64,000 nucleotides of DNA from Chaenocephalus aceratus (lineage: Eukaryota; Chordata; Actinopteri; Perciformes; Channichthyidae), in assembly GCA_023974075.1 (NCBI GenBank), contig CM043798.1:8449673-8513672 (forward strand). The letters are read 5' to 3'. Below are positions 30,979 through 41,827 of the stretch, piece after piece (positions within the stretch are counted from its first letter, which is position 1; each line of letters opens with the position of its first letter). The position numbers were made by a program, and so were the translations under genes. The notes under the pieces were generated by a model. The model had not been told where the DNA came from, searched no databases, and was given only the letters and a program-made list of their open reading frames with translations.

Positions 30979-31921
30979 CATAAAACTGCATAAGCAGCTG
31001 CCTCACAGCCTGTCGGTTGTTAGGCAGCCAAGCTTAAGGCTCAAACCAGCTGTCTTTAAAACCTGTCGGTTAATTAGACAGCCCGGGTTTGTTTCCTATG
31101 TCACAGATGTGCCTCCTACACACACCTCCGCTCATTCCTCAAGCAGGTTTGAGCATGAACCTCAATGTCCGTTTTACGAGTTTTCTCCTAAACGGCGACG
31201 TGAGGAGAGCCGCTGTGTAATACAGCGTGTGGAGCTGCATAAGCCAGCTGTTTGTTACCGGTACGGTTAACAGACAGCGGGGCTCGCCGTTTGAGCCGGC
31301 TGTAACCTGTTGGTTACCGCGGCAGCTGGGCTCGCGGCACAAGCCAGCTGTTATTAACCAGTCGGTTATTAAACAGCAGGGCTGGACGGTTAAACCTGAT
31401 GCTCCTAACCTGTCGGTTATAGGCAGCACGGTTTTTCCTCTGTCCCAGATGTGCCCATACTACACACGGTCGTAATGAGCCTAGGGCTGTTATTACCCAC
31501 TGTGTGAATAGCACTGCACACACCTCCGCTCATTCCCTCAGCGGGTTTGAGCGTGAACGCGCCTCAATGTCCAGTTTACGAGCCTTCTCCTAAACAGAGA
31601 CAGGATGAGAGCCGGTGTGAGATGCAGCGTGTGGAGGGCCCCTCGCAGCCTTTTCGGTCCGGGCCCCTCTTGGGCTGCTTCACGGGCAATGGCGGCGAGG
31701 GCTCTGACGTGGCTCGTCACCATGACAACCACAGCACATCCAAAACATGCGTGCGCTCTCATAGTATTACTCAGAGTGGTGACGCGTGTATTCGATGGAC
31801 AGATGGATAATAATAAGCAGCAAGGCCCACCGGGTAAGCCGGCTGCCCCTAACCTGTCGGTTATAGGCAGCATGGCTCACTGCATAACCGGCTGTCTTTA
31901 AAACCTGTTGGTTTTTAGGCA
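30975..31921 (+). repeat. DIRS internal module copies 1-2
   Basis: Repeated blocks contain CACACCTCCGCTCATTCC, TTTGAGCGTGAACGCGCCTC, CGAGCCTTCTCCTAAACAGA and, further on, GAGGGCTCTGACGTGGCTCG and CACCATGACAACCACAGC. Short stem-loop strings of the form ACCTGTCGGTTATAGGCAGC separate them. The same blocks recur at 32490-32880, 32985-33330 and 34022-34440. Confidence 0.8.
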
Positions 31922-32480
31922 GTGTTAGTGAATTCTAGAGCCCTGAAGGCAGGAGAGACTGAAAAGAGTCAAGGGACGCTTATAAAAGTTAACAGCATTT
32001 AATTACACAAAAGATGCGGTGGTGTACAACATGAAATGTGGAGTGGAGGCGGCTCTCCCCATGCGTCCGGTCAGCCGGAGGAAGAGGTCCATCTTTGGCT
32101 TGCTCTTCCTGTTGTCATCTGAGGTCTTCTCCTATTGGCCGACGTCGTCGGGGGGCGGGTCCAATGCAATTCCTGCCTTGTTCTGTCGTTAAATTACATC
32201 ATTCTGGTGTCTGTGGTTATTTAAACATTCCCTAATAAACGTTATTCAGCGGCAATAGATGAGTGCTAAACCCAGTGTGCTCAATGTACAACACCACATG
32301 TAATTTCACCGTTGATTCATGGTTTGAACATGCAGCATTTCGCCACATGCTAATGCTAACCGGAAGTGAAGCATTTTCAGAATAAAAGTATTAAGTTAAT
32401 AGTTAGTGAAATTCAGGCTTTTCAGAATAAAACTGATTTAAATTAAATAGTGTATTTAATTCAAATTACGCCATATCAAC
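31922..32480. other. unrelated insert between modules
   Basis: It begins TGTTAGTGAATTCTAGAGCC and lacks module motifs. It contains CTATTGGCCGACG and a TTATTTAAACATTCCC box and may be a solo LTR, but I could not define its end or a target duplication. No ORF. Confidence 0.35.
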
Positions 32481-32489
32481 ATTGATTTT

Positions 32490-33330
32490 AATTTCTAACA
32501 GCAGCTCGGATTTTTTTCCTCTGTCCCAAAACCTACCTCCTACACACGGTCGTAATGAGCCACGAGTGCCATTATTACAGTGTAGACAGCACTGCACACA
32601 CCTCCGCTCATCCCTTAGGGGTGTTGAGCGTGAACGCACCTTAAATGTCCGGTTTACGAGCCTTCTCCTAAACGCGACATAAGGAGAGCCTGTGTGAAAT
32701 GCAACGTCTGGAGGGCTCTGGCGTGGCTCGTCACCATGACAACCACAGCACATCCAGAGCAGGTTCGCGCCTTGAGGACGGCGCGTGGGTTAGATGGACA
32801 GAGGGAAGTTAATATGCAGCAAGGCTCCCCGGTTTAAGCCAGCTGCCAATAGCCTATTGGTTATTTGGCAGCATGGCTCGCTGCCTAAGCCGGCTGGGTT
32901 TGTTAACTTATCGGTTAATAAAACAGCTGGGCTTGCTATTCAAATCCGTCTACCGTAAACTTTTTGGGTTTAGGCAGCATGGATTTTTCCTCTGTCTCAG
33001 ACACCTCCTACCCACGGTTGTAATAAGCCCACGGAGGGCCATTATTACGCCTCGTGTGGACAGCACTGCACACACCTCCGCTCATCCCTTAGTGGTGTTG
33101 AGCGTGAATGCGCAGTTTACGAGTATTCTCCTAAACGACGACATATTGAGAGCCTGTGTGAAATGCAGCGTGTGGAGGGCTCTGGCGTGGTTTGTCACCA
33201 ACCACAGCACATCCAGAGAATGTACTCCCGGCACTATCAGAGTACTGTATGGTACTCAGGGTGGCGGCGAGTGTGTCTGATGGACAGATGGATGAGCAGG
33301 CGAATGGGCAGAGGGTAGTCTCTGCAATTC
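32490..33330 (+). repeat. DIRS internal module copies 3-4
   Basis: Two diverged copies of the module starting TTTTTCCTCTGTCCCA / GTTTTTCCTCTGTCTCAG, with CACACACCTCCGCTCATCCC and GTTTACGAG...CTCCTAAACG. Confidence 0.75.
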
Positions 33331-33429
33331 GCCTCTCCCCCCCGCAGTTCTACGGGATACAGGAAGTCCTGTCATCCCAGGAACAGTGTCTCGCGCTCCG
33401 TGCAGAGCGGCAGGAACTCTGGTTAAAGA

Positions 33430-33976
33430 AAGCCTTTTCCCGGGGTGCCTCAAAGGGAAGAAAATCAGGGTTTTTTACCCCCGCTATTTTCTGGTCCCGA
33501 AGGAGACGGGGCGGGGGGAATGAGACCCATCCTCGATCTGTCAGTGTCCAACAAGGGAATGGCCTTTTCCCATGCTGACGATCAAACAGGTGCTGGAGTG
33601 TGTTCACCAGGGAGGTGCACATCCATAGTCCTGAAGGATGCTTACCTCCACGTAACCATCATCCCGAAACACAGCAAATTCCTGCGTTTCTCATTCCTGG
33701 CTCCACACACTTTTTTCAAAGTGGGTGGAGACGGTTGGAGCAGCTACTCAGAATGGGGATGAGGGTTATTTTGCCTGGACGACCGGCTGTGGCTGGCTCG
33801 CTCCAGGGAGGAAGCGGTTTTTCAGACGATACAGCTCGTATCTCATCTGTCAAGCCTGGGTTTCATTATCAACTGGAAGAAGAGCTGTCCTCTTCCCTCC
33901 CAGACATTTAACTGGGAGTGGAACTGAACTCAGCCCGCATGAGAGCGCGACTCTCACAGCAGAGAATGGAGAAAGT
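33430..33976 (+). pseudogene. DIRS reverse transcriptase fragment
   Basis: Read across three frames: KSGFFTP/YF-type start, then GMRPILDLSVSNKGMAF, TSIVLKDAYLHVTIIPKHSK, FLRFSFLAP, and in another frame FCLDDRLWLARSREEAVFQ with the catalytic DD pair at about 33775-33784, then LSSLGFIINWKKSCPLPSQT. This order is that of the DIRS1 RT domain. At least three frameshifts or stops interrupt it. Confidence 0.75.
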
Positions 33977-33995
33977 GACAGCTCTCCTCCGGTGC

Positions 33996-34522
33996 AGCTG
34001 TTAACCTGTCGGTTAGCAGGCAGCATGGTTTTTCCTCTGTCCCAGATGTGCCTACTACACACGGTCGTAATGAGCCCAGGGCTGTTATTACGCACTGTGT
34101 GAATAGCACTGCACACACCTCCGCTCATTCCTCAGCAGGTTTGAGCGTGAACGCGCCTCAATGTCCAGTTTACGAGCCTTCTCCTAAACAGAGACAGGAT
34201 GAGAGCCGGTGTGAGATGCAGTGTGTGGAGGCCCCCTCGCAGCCTTTTCGGACCGGGCCCCTCTTGGGTTGCTTCACGGGCAACGGTGGCGAGGGCTCTG
34301 ACGTGGCTCGTCACCATGACAACCACAGCACATCCAGAGCAGGTCGTGCGCTCTCAGAGTATTACTCAGAGTGGCGACTCGCGTGTTCGATGGACAGATG
34401 GATAATAATAAGCAGCAAGGCTCACCGGTAAGCCGGCTGCCCCTGACCTGTCGGTTATAGGCATCATGGCTCGCTGCATAAACCGGCTGTCTTTAAAAAC
34501 CTATTGGTTTTTAAGCAGCTCG
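33996..34522 (+). repeat. DIRS internal module copy 5, inserted in the RT/RNase H region
   Basis: This module interrupts the coding region and is bracketed by a 19-bp direct repeat, GACAGCTCTCCTCCGGTGC, at 33977-33995 and 34523-34541. It begins AGCTGTTAACCTGTCGGTTA and ends GGTTTTTAAGCAGCTCG. The bracket looks like a target duplication or a recombination footprint. Confidence 0.75.
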
Positions 34523-34541
34523 GACAGCTCTCCTCCGGTGC

Positions 34542-34760
34542 GTCACAACCCGCGGGGTGGTGACAGCCCTCTCTGTGATGCAGCTGTTAGGCATGATATC
34601 AGCTGGTCATGTGGTGATTCCCCTGGGTCTCCTTCACAGTGAGGAGACTCCAGAGGTGGTTTATTTGCCTGCGTATCGACCCCGTGCGTCAGAGGAGACG
34701 CTATCCAAAGGTCCCTCAAACACTAAAAATGGTAATTATGCCTATAACTGGTGGTGGTAA
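34542..34760 (+). pseudogene. DIRS RT/RNase H continuation
   Basis: MQLLGMISAGHVVIPLGLLH in one frame and RRLQRWFICLRIDPVRQRRR in the next fit the segment after RT in fish DIRS proteins. It is separated from the preceding RT piece only by the inserted module. Confidence 0.55.
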
Positions 34761-34789
34761 CACGTCAGCATGTATACGTGTCAACTGTT

Positions 34790-35196
34790 CTCGTAACTGT
34801 CAGGCTATGACTCCGGGTCTGCGTACGCTAATCCTGCAAGTGCAGGTTGCGGACGTGGGTCCGCGTCACGTGCACGGGTCTGATTTTCAAGACCCGCTCC
34901 CGCCCCGCACCCGCGACGTGCAATACCGAACCCGCCCCGCTACCCGCACATATTGCCAATTAGTTCCGCAACCGACCCGACCCGTCGGCACAAGATCCGC
35001 AACCCGACCCGAACCCGCATAGCCTATATATCAGCAGTGAAAACGTGTAATTATTAACACACGCAGTTGCATATTTGTCTCAAAAAGCGTGGGATGTTGG
35101 TTACTTTCTCCATCTAGGATGACACCAAAAGCCTCCCAGACGTTGGATTTCGCTCTTGAGGAAGTGTTATTGAAAATGCTGTATTCTCCGCTGGAG
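34790..35196. mobile_element. left half of a CCCGACCC-rich DNA element split by the ERV
   Basis: GACCCGACCCGTCGG-type strings are dense here. One 50-bp unit (GTGCAGGTTGCGGACGTGGG, 34840-34860) is the same unit that is tandemly repeated at 44408-44600. A possible ORF start (ATGACACCAAAAGCCTCCC, 35120) follows. The other half lies at 44156-44407, after the ERV. Probably a hAT family, not proven. Confidence 0.45.
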
Positions 35197-35200
35197 AGCT

Positions 35201-36301
35201 TGTTGCGAGGTAGGGGTTTTTACAACCCAACTCCTCACCGCGTGTTGTTTTGACGAGTCCTGCTTGAAATCATAACAGGGAAGGAATTAGAAGACACCAG
35301 GATACCAGTTAAACAATAATCCGTTTTAATTAAACAAAGTAGTATAATGCAATACGATATAATATAATACATTACTTATACAATTCAAAGAGTCATATAA
35401 GCAATGTGTGGAGTACTCCCGCCCTTATTCACGCACTGCGGACATCCTATTCGTCTTGTCAGCGCTTGAAGAAGAGACCCAACCACCAGAAAAACATTTC
35501 CCTAATACAAAGAAGGGGTGTCGTTTCATTGGGGAGATACCAAAACGCTATCTCACAGGGAAATCAGTGCCTGGCAGCTTTGAAAGCCACAGGTGTTGGG
35601 AAGGCACCTCATTAAAACTCAAGGAAAATGTCCCTCCCATTTGTAAAACATATCGATGGTTTACCCCAGAAAACATTATCAGGGATAATCTTTACACTCC
35701 AAACAGAAATCACCCTTAATTCTGCATCTTCCTTCTTCACAAATAGCTTAAAACACTCTTTTGATAAACAGGTAAACAGTCAAAGAAAAAACTATTGTGC
35801 TCATCTATTTCTAACAAAAAAGGGAACATTGTTTCAGAAATCTATAAAAAAACCTCTCTATATTGGAGAGGAAAAATGTACCTTTTGTTCCTTCAACTAT
35901 TAACACACAGGAATGTATAAACTCACACATATACTTATTCAAGATACATAGATTTCCTTAAAACCTGGCCTGCCAGAGATCTCAAACAGAATTTCCTCTC
36001 CCCTGGCCCACTCACCCTGTGCTGCATACCTCGACCTCCCCCACTGCAATAAAACTTATTTTTACAGCCCTTTGTCTCTCGCCATTTTAGTCCTCACATT
36101 TATGAAAGGATAAAAACAGAGAAATCACTATAAAACACAAACACAGGTATTGCTTGAACAGTATTCACTTAACTGCTACCATTTGATAATTACCAGGGAA
36201 CTCAACAGACCTCTTTTAATGTCTGGAAATTGCAACAAGACTTTCTGCCCTTTTACATGTATCACAGTTCTTTGGTACAATATCTCACATCAGTTTCCAC
36301 A
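35201..36301 (-). repeat. ERV 3' LTR
   Basis: Identical to 43051-44151 apart from one noticed A/C difference (AAGGAAAATG here, AAGGAACATG there). The small plus-strand ORFs in both LTRs are on the antisense strand of the element and are not supported as genes. Confidence 0.9.
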
Positions 36302-36313
36302 ATTCCCTCTTTT
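36302..36313 (-). promoter_or_regulatory. ERV polypurine tract
   Basis: AAAAGAGGGAAT on the minus strand, abutting TGTGGAAACTG of the 3' LTR. Just upstream is a perfect 10-bp stem hairpin, TTGCACTCTT...AAGAGTGCAA. Confidence 0.65.
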
Positions 36314-36585
36314 GCACTCTTAAAAAGAGTGCAACTTACGCAAGGCACTTGAACCATAACTATTGTCGCTCCTCTCCACTGTGTTCATCTCTCAACATTA
36401 TATTTAGAGCCCTTTAAACATTTAGAAACAGCCCTTCATAGCAATTTCTTATAGCAGAAGGAGAGGGAGACCAAAACATGTCAAAAAGCTGAGTCCCCAT
36501 ACTCGTCCTCTCCCTCCGAGACATAGGCCAACAGAGGCATTTGATACGGGGGGAGAAGCATCTTTTCCTTCAATGGTGGAACTGA

Positions 36586-37113
36586 TTAGTCTGACACATA
36601 ATGAGCGGATGCACGGCACACCACAACACCCACATGATAGTCTCTGTCCATGGATATAACTCGAATGGTTTCATCAGACCCCTCTGAGGGCAGGATGGGC
36701 TGGTTACACGCAGCACATTTAGGCGCCAGGACCCTGTGGTAGTCTTTCAGACAGTAGATTTTATTCTCAGTGTCTACAGTGAAGGGCACTCCGTCCAGGC
36801 TCTCGTTGCAGATGACGCAGCGGAAACAACCGGGGCGGTACAACTTCCCCAGGGCCTGCCGGCCTGCATGTCCATGATCAGATGTCCACCTGCGTTGCAC
36901 TTGTCTGCAGACTGCTGGAACCCAGAGTACAGAAAGTCCTCTTCACAGAAAGCCCTTCCTGCGTCATAGTAGAACGCCTTCCCTCTCAGCCTTTGACTAC
37001 AGGCGCTGCAGGTGAAGCAGCTGTCATGGTAGAGGCTGCCCATAGCTTGGCAGGCCTGGCTGGCTCCATACACCGTCTTGTTGCACTTAACACACTCCTG
37101 TTTCAGCGAAGAG
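36586..37113 (-). pseudogene. captured Ajuba/LIMD1-family LIM-domain segment
   Basis: Minus-strand frames encode LIM domain 1 ([53 protein letters not shown]), LIM 2 ([36 protein letters not shown]) and the start of LIM 3 ([27 protein letters not shown]). This order and wording are those of the Ajuba/LIMD1/WTIP family, cytoplasmic adaptors in Hippo signalling, junctions and P-bodies; LIMD1 seems nearest. It is intronless. A CAGGCCGG duplication at the LIM1/LIM2 join shifts the frame, the second Cys of NACGH is Gly, and LIM 3 diverges after DYHV and ends at a stop at 36586. Probably not a working LIM protein. Confidence 0.8.
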
Positions 37114-37261
37114 TGGAGTCCCCTGTGCCGTCCTGGCTTGCCGTGTCTTTGTCCCCTCTGATTCGCTGACGGCGGCTTCTGGGCTGCCTGCTAGAGAGAT
37201 GTCTTCCTTCTCCTCCGGCTTGCTGATGGCGGCTTCCGAGTCGATGCTGAATAGATGTCTT

Positions 37262-37440
37262 CCCGATCTTCCTTCTCCGCTCCGATGATGATGCCTCCTG
37301 GGACGACTGCTGGATGGATGTCCTCTCGATCCTCCTTCTCCGCTCCGATGATGATGCCTCCTGGGACGACTGCTGGATGGATGTCCTCTCGATCCTCCTT
37401 CTCCGCTCCGATGATGATGCCTCCTGGGACGACTGCTTTG
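37262..37440 (-). repeat. 63-bp tandem repeat inside ERV coding region
   Basis: Nearly three copies of a 63-bp unit starting CTCCGCTCCGATGATGATGC on the plus strand. As 63 is divisible by 3, each frame repeats a 21-residue motif; in the integrase frame it is VVPGGIIIGAEKEDREDIHP. Confidence 0.9.
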
Positions 37441-37620
37441 ACGAGAGCCAGATCTGTCCTGATGTCGTCTAGGGTCCTCGCAGGTGTTCTCCCGACCGCA
37501 CACTGGCTCCAGTGGTACCAGCTGTCCCCCTTTCCTTCTAGGCGGACGGCATGGGATGTCCTCTGGGTCACTCGGTCGGGGCCGGAGAGCCTGGGGTTGA
37601 CAGTCAGCCTCCTGCGTCTC
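37434..37620 (-). pseudogene. ERV integrase C-terminal remnant
   Basis: On the minus strand LSGPDRVTQRTSHAVRLEG and KGDSWYHWSQCAVGR resemble the SH3-like end of gamma/epsilon-type retroviral integrases, where a GPY...TSHAVRL...W(V/H)H-S-x-C pattern is usual. It is followed by an acidic stretch and the 63-bp repeats, then a stop at 37191. Upstream frames (to 37780) are open but unrecognisable. This supports a retroviral pol origin and places the LIM segment where env would normally begin. Confidence 0.5.
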
Positions 37621-37779
37621 GGGTCCCCCTTTTGGCGTCAACAACCTGTGTGGAGAAATCTGATACAAATCCCTCAAGCCTACGCTCCGGGGCCCTCGGC
37701 TGTTTGACCCACCAGTGCGTGGCCACTTGGAGCCTGTTGGTGGGGTGTCTTAAAACAACAGACGTCTGTGAACAGGTTT

Positions 37780-40700
37780 TCTAAATTAATTGTGCAGCTT
37801 CAGAATCTTAATACTTGGACTGTGCCCACTAAATAAGAACCCCAACATCTTTAGGTAAACTAAATAACATATTTCCATAGCTCTGAATTTCTGACAAGCA
37901 TCTGTGTTTATTTTTTAAATGAAATCCCTGAGATCCCATTAAAAATCTAAATATGCTTTGAACTGCTAATGTTTCTGGTAAAGAAACACACTAATGTTAT
38001 GGATTCAAAAACAACCAAAATCACGATACTGACAAAGTGAATGGCTTCCTGGTGATACTGCTTCTACCCGTCAGTGCTTAGATATTATCCTACTGAAAAA
38101 ATGAATACAGAATTCCAACAAACTGTCATCAAATGTCTTTCTATTACAAATGTAGATGAAATGTATATCCCCATAATGACCTAAACAATAAAGTCTATGG
38201 CTTTTACTTCTTTACCAGGCTAGTTACATGATGTTGTCCAAATTACATTCTCATTCTCATTACATTACTATGTTTTAACTTTAACTGTAAATATGTTCTT
38301 TCTACATTTCAAACCTCAGTTACTTTAATACCTGTTGATTGAAACATTAGTTGACACATTACTCACAGGTCAGGTTCTTCAGTATTCCATTCTGGACTTA
38401 CATCTCTCACAGCAGCCCCTTGGCCACTGATTATTTATCTGTGTTACCTGCTATAACTCAATCAATATTAGAGACATGTCAACATTCATCAAACAGTGTG
38501 TTATCCCCAAATATGGAGCAGGTCAATTCTAAAACTGTCAATCAATGGTCAGATTGAACAATGGAGTTCGGCAGCAGGTCCCTTTCAGTCCCTAAATGAA
38601 AATTGAACATTGTGAGGTTTACACTCCCCCTTTTTTACACATTAACTCATGTGTAAACAAAATCCTGTATGGGAAGAAAACCTTCAGGTCATAATGGATT
38701 ATAAGACAATACCAAACATTTTTTCCCAAATGTACATCCATTATTTCCACAGTAAACACTTCAGTGAAATGAAGTGTTTCTCTCCATCTTTCAGTCCTAA
38801 AAGAAACCGAATCTTCAAATGTCATAGTTTGAGTTTCACATTCTGCAAACCGCCACCTCCTGTGGGAGTGAAATATCAAGTAGGTTAGAAACGGTTTCCC
38901 CTTTTGTGCAATGTTAGGAAACCTCTCATTTCACACATTATTATCACACAAAAATAATGTGTTAGTCCAAAACATGCTTGATTAGTCATCGTTTTAAATC
39001 ATGCAGTTGCACTGATCAGGTGCAAACATACACTCACTCACACTGTCAGGTTGTAAAGTCAGGTTTTGGTCAGGTACACCTCAGAGTCAGTCATTGAGAG
39101 TGCCTTCCCAAGTTACCCTGTCGGTCAGGGTCAAAGGTCAGTTGGTCTCAGTGTTTTTGGCCATGTGTCGTGCTCTGCAGAGACTCTGATGTTCCAGCAC
39201 AGGCCAGCATCCTCCGTCTATAAAAATCTGTATATATGGAGCGCCATCATTTATTAATTCACAATTCCAACTATAATGTTCAAGATATCTCTAACTTTTC
39301 ATTGGAACAGCGGTTTCCCAAATTCCCTGAAAAGTGTTAACCAAAAAATGTCACTTCCTTATTGTACTATTACTGCAATTCATTTACCCCTAATCAATAT
39401 CAACACGTCTAATAGATGTAATTCAGAAACTTGTGTACATCACTATTATCTTGTGTCAAAACATTATCAGGATCTGTAAAGCTCTGCTATGTATTCCATA
39501 ACTCATTCTATTAATTTATCTTCAATTCTGGTGCACTTAAAGAACAATGTTACCCTCTTTAACAGTGCGTGGAACCCTGGGTGTCCTGAACATGTAACAA
39601 TCACTCCTTCCTTTATCAAGGACCTAAAAACAGAAGTAATTTCATCAATGGTTTGTAGCTGAACTTAGGAATCATCCCTCATGGTAGGTATGTTTTTACT
39701 TTTTAACATCTCTAAATGTCAGTTAATTACCAACTAAATGAATGTCCATTAGGAGGTGGTGCCGCTAGTCCTCTAAACTCATAATCTGGTGCTGTGCGCT
39801 TCCTGTGAAGCTGCAAGTAAGATTTTAAAAACCACTGCAGGGTGGGTCGAGCGACCCCTCCTCCCTATTGGTCGTCAATAATATGCACCCTTACTGGGTG
39901 ATTGAAGGCCCCACATTATTTCCCATTTCAGCATCAGCCCTCTTTACTCTAAAATTACTTTTTAAATAGGAATATGTAGAAATGGAACAAATATTCAATC
40001 TTCAGAAAAGTTCTTAACCAATGTCTATCTAGTGAACAGCCAACATATTTTAAAATGTCAGATGTATAAAAATAAGCCTAAATACTCCCTTACCATCAAA
40101 GTCCAAATCTAGACACAAGGTGAACAGTTTTGGTAACGGACAATTTAATCTAAAAACAAAACAAAATTGGACTTGTATCCTTGTTATTTGTTCTTCAAAA
40201 TACATTAGCAAATACCCTGCGAAGTATTCGCAACCCAACTAACCCTCCCTAGGATATGAAATCCATTAATCCCTTTACTCATAGTTAGTTTATATGTCTA
40301 AATTATTATGTGTGACCTAATAATCAGATGTCTTGTTTGTCAACCAAGAATATTAAACTTTAATCTTTTCAGTATTCCAGACCATCGCTTAAACAATCAG
40401 CCTCCCCTCTCAAACACTAATGTTATTGTTGTACACCACCCTCTGGAAAACTCTTGCACAGTTATGCTGTCAAATCATCGCATATTTTCCTCAGAGTCTG
40501 AACCGTCTGAGACCAGCCTGTCTCAAGATCTTGTCACATTGTGAACAGTCAGTAATGCGTTGTCCTCTGCAGCTGTAGTCAATAGGATCAATGAAACTCT
40601 TGCACTGGGATGTCCTGAGGGGGAAGGCACCTCTGGATCAATGTGCTACAGTCAGCAGACACACTTGTCCTCTGCACAGCAGGAATCCCCAAAAACTGCT

Positions 40701-41370
40701 GTTCCTCTTCCCACCACTGTTGCCTTGGCAACGAGGTACACGCAAAATGTCAAACCCTCCTCAGATGCGTTCTTTGCACAGTTCTCCTGTTTCTGTAGTG
40801 AGCAACTCTTCACCAACACACTGATTCAGAGTACAACCCAAAGGTGGCGCACAACTTTCCAGTGCCGCTGTAAATCACAATAAAACCAGCAACTGGAGAT
40901 AAACTCAATTTAAATCTCTCCCCCAAAGGGCTACAAAATAAAACGGCTGAGTGTCTATATGGTCAGGAATGCTGAAACATGTGAATGTTAAAACAAATCA
41001 ATGGCAGTAGTCTACCCAGATTCTTTACTCCATTAAAAGTAGTAAAACCACATTGTAAAATCTCTTTTGTCTAGTTGAAGTCCTGCTTACTTCATTTTTA
41101 AAATCTTCTTTAATTTGAATTGTAAATGCAACATATGTTCTCTTTAGAACACAGATATGACAGTAGCTGCTGAAACTGGTTAATAGCAGTTTTCTGTCAA
41201 CCTAGTTAAGCCTGTTGTTGTTATATCTAGTAAATATATTTTTATTTCATGTTTACTCACAAAACAATATGACATTATTTAGAAACAAGTTTTACTCTCT
41301 TACCAATAGAGTTGTTCATCAGTGAGTTCAACAGATGCAGCCACCCCCGCTTGTCCCATAAATAAATTGG
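37780..41370. other. ERV interior without readable genes
   Basis: 3.6 kb of AT-rich sequence with no ORF over about 110 codons on either strand and no retroviral motif. It is neither LTR nor any repeat seen elsewhere in this window. It may be transduced host non-coding RNA or intron, or highly decayed pol; decay would be hard to reconcile with near-identical LTRs, so I prefer acquired sequence. Confidence 0.45.
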
Positions 41371-41376
41371 TTGTGG

Positions 41377-41601
41377 TTACGTCCCACCTGGACATAGCCA
41401 CCTCTGCGTCATATGCATATGCATAACTTTGGTCGTCTTTTCTATCATTTTTTTATGGAGGAACTCAAGGTCGGCACAAGCCTTTTTCTTGTCTCCCTGT
41501 TTGAGTCCACTGAGAATCAATCTCTCAGTCTGTCTCCATTGCTCTCGGAAACTTCCGGGAATTGGGACGTGTAAATCTTTATTTTCAAACTGTCCCTCCA
41601 T
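41377..41601 (-). CDS. 74-aa ORF of the ERV, unknown function
   Basis: It starts ATCACCATGGAGG, a strong Kozak context, about 1.45 kb downstream of the ERV 5' LTR. The protein is charged and helical: EGQFENKDLHVPIPGSF, then QWRQTERLILSGLKQGDKKK and ADLEFLHKKMIEKTTKV. I recognise no family. It could be an accessory or gag-derived product, or the first exon of a captured host message. The stop is TAA at 41377. Confidence 0.4.
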   Translation of the reverse strand: MEGQFENKDLHVPIPGSFREQWRQTERLILSGLKQGDKKKACADLEFLHKKMIEKTTKVMHMHMTQRWLCPGGT

Positions 41602-41791
41602 GGTGATTATATCTTATTTATCTGACTAGGTTGCTATGTGTTCAGTGTTATTTATTAATATAATGGACAATACTCGTCGTTACTCCTAACGTAGTTAATG
41701 TATTTATTTAACTGTCCTGCCCTTAATTCAAATGTGTAACTATTTTGAGTGTAAAAAACTGATGTATTACACCCCCACTTTGAATGATGTA

Positions 41792-41827
<36 letters not shown>

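Larger units (their letters stand above)
30355..34760 (+). mobile_element. degenerate DIRS-type retrotransposon
   Basis: In order: a gag-like ORF (30379-30978), a long non-coding region built of repeated modules (about 30975-33330), an RT segment (33430-33976), another module (33996-34522) and the continuing RT/RNase H coding sequence (34542-34730). The RT wording (GMRPILDLSVSNK, TSIVLKDAYLHV, KFLRFSF) and the zinc-finger gag are characteristic of fish DIRS1-like elements. A tyrosine recombinase and the split terminal repeats were not found. It is riddled with frameshifts and cannot be active. Confidence 0.7.

Noticed and set aside
30975..34522. DIRS modules read as a CRISPR-like array
   Set aside because: Repeat units are long and diverged, spacers are not uniform, and the context is eukaryotic.
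35406..35903. Plus-strand ORFs of 69-103 aa repeated at 43256-43753
   Set aside because: They lie inside the LTRs on the strand opposite to the ERV and occur twice only because the LTRs are duplicated; no family, no start context.
37255..37707. 150-aa plus-strand ORF with SSRSSFSAPMMMPPGTTAG repeats
   Set aside because: Antisense of the integrase-like frame; its length comes from the 63-bp repeat being free of stops in all frames.
41400..41601. Assigning the 74-aa ORF to a known Gag or host protein
   Set aside because: Nothing beyond charge and helix content supports a family.
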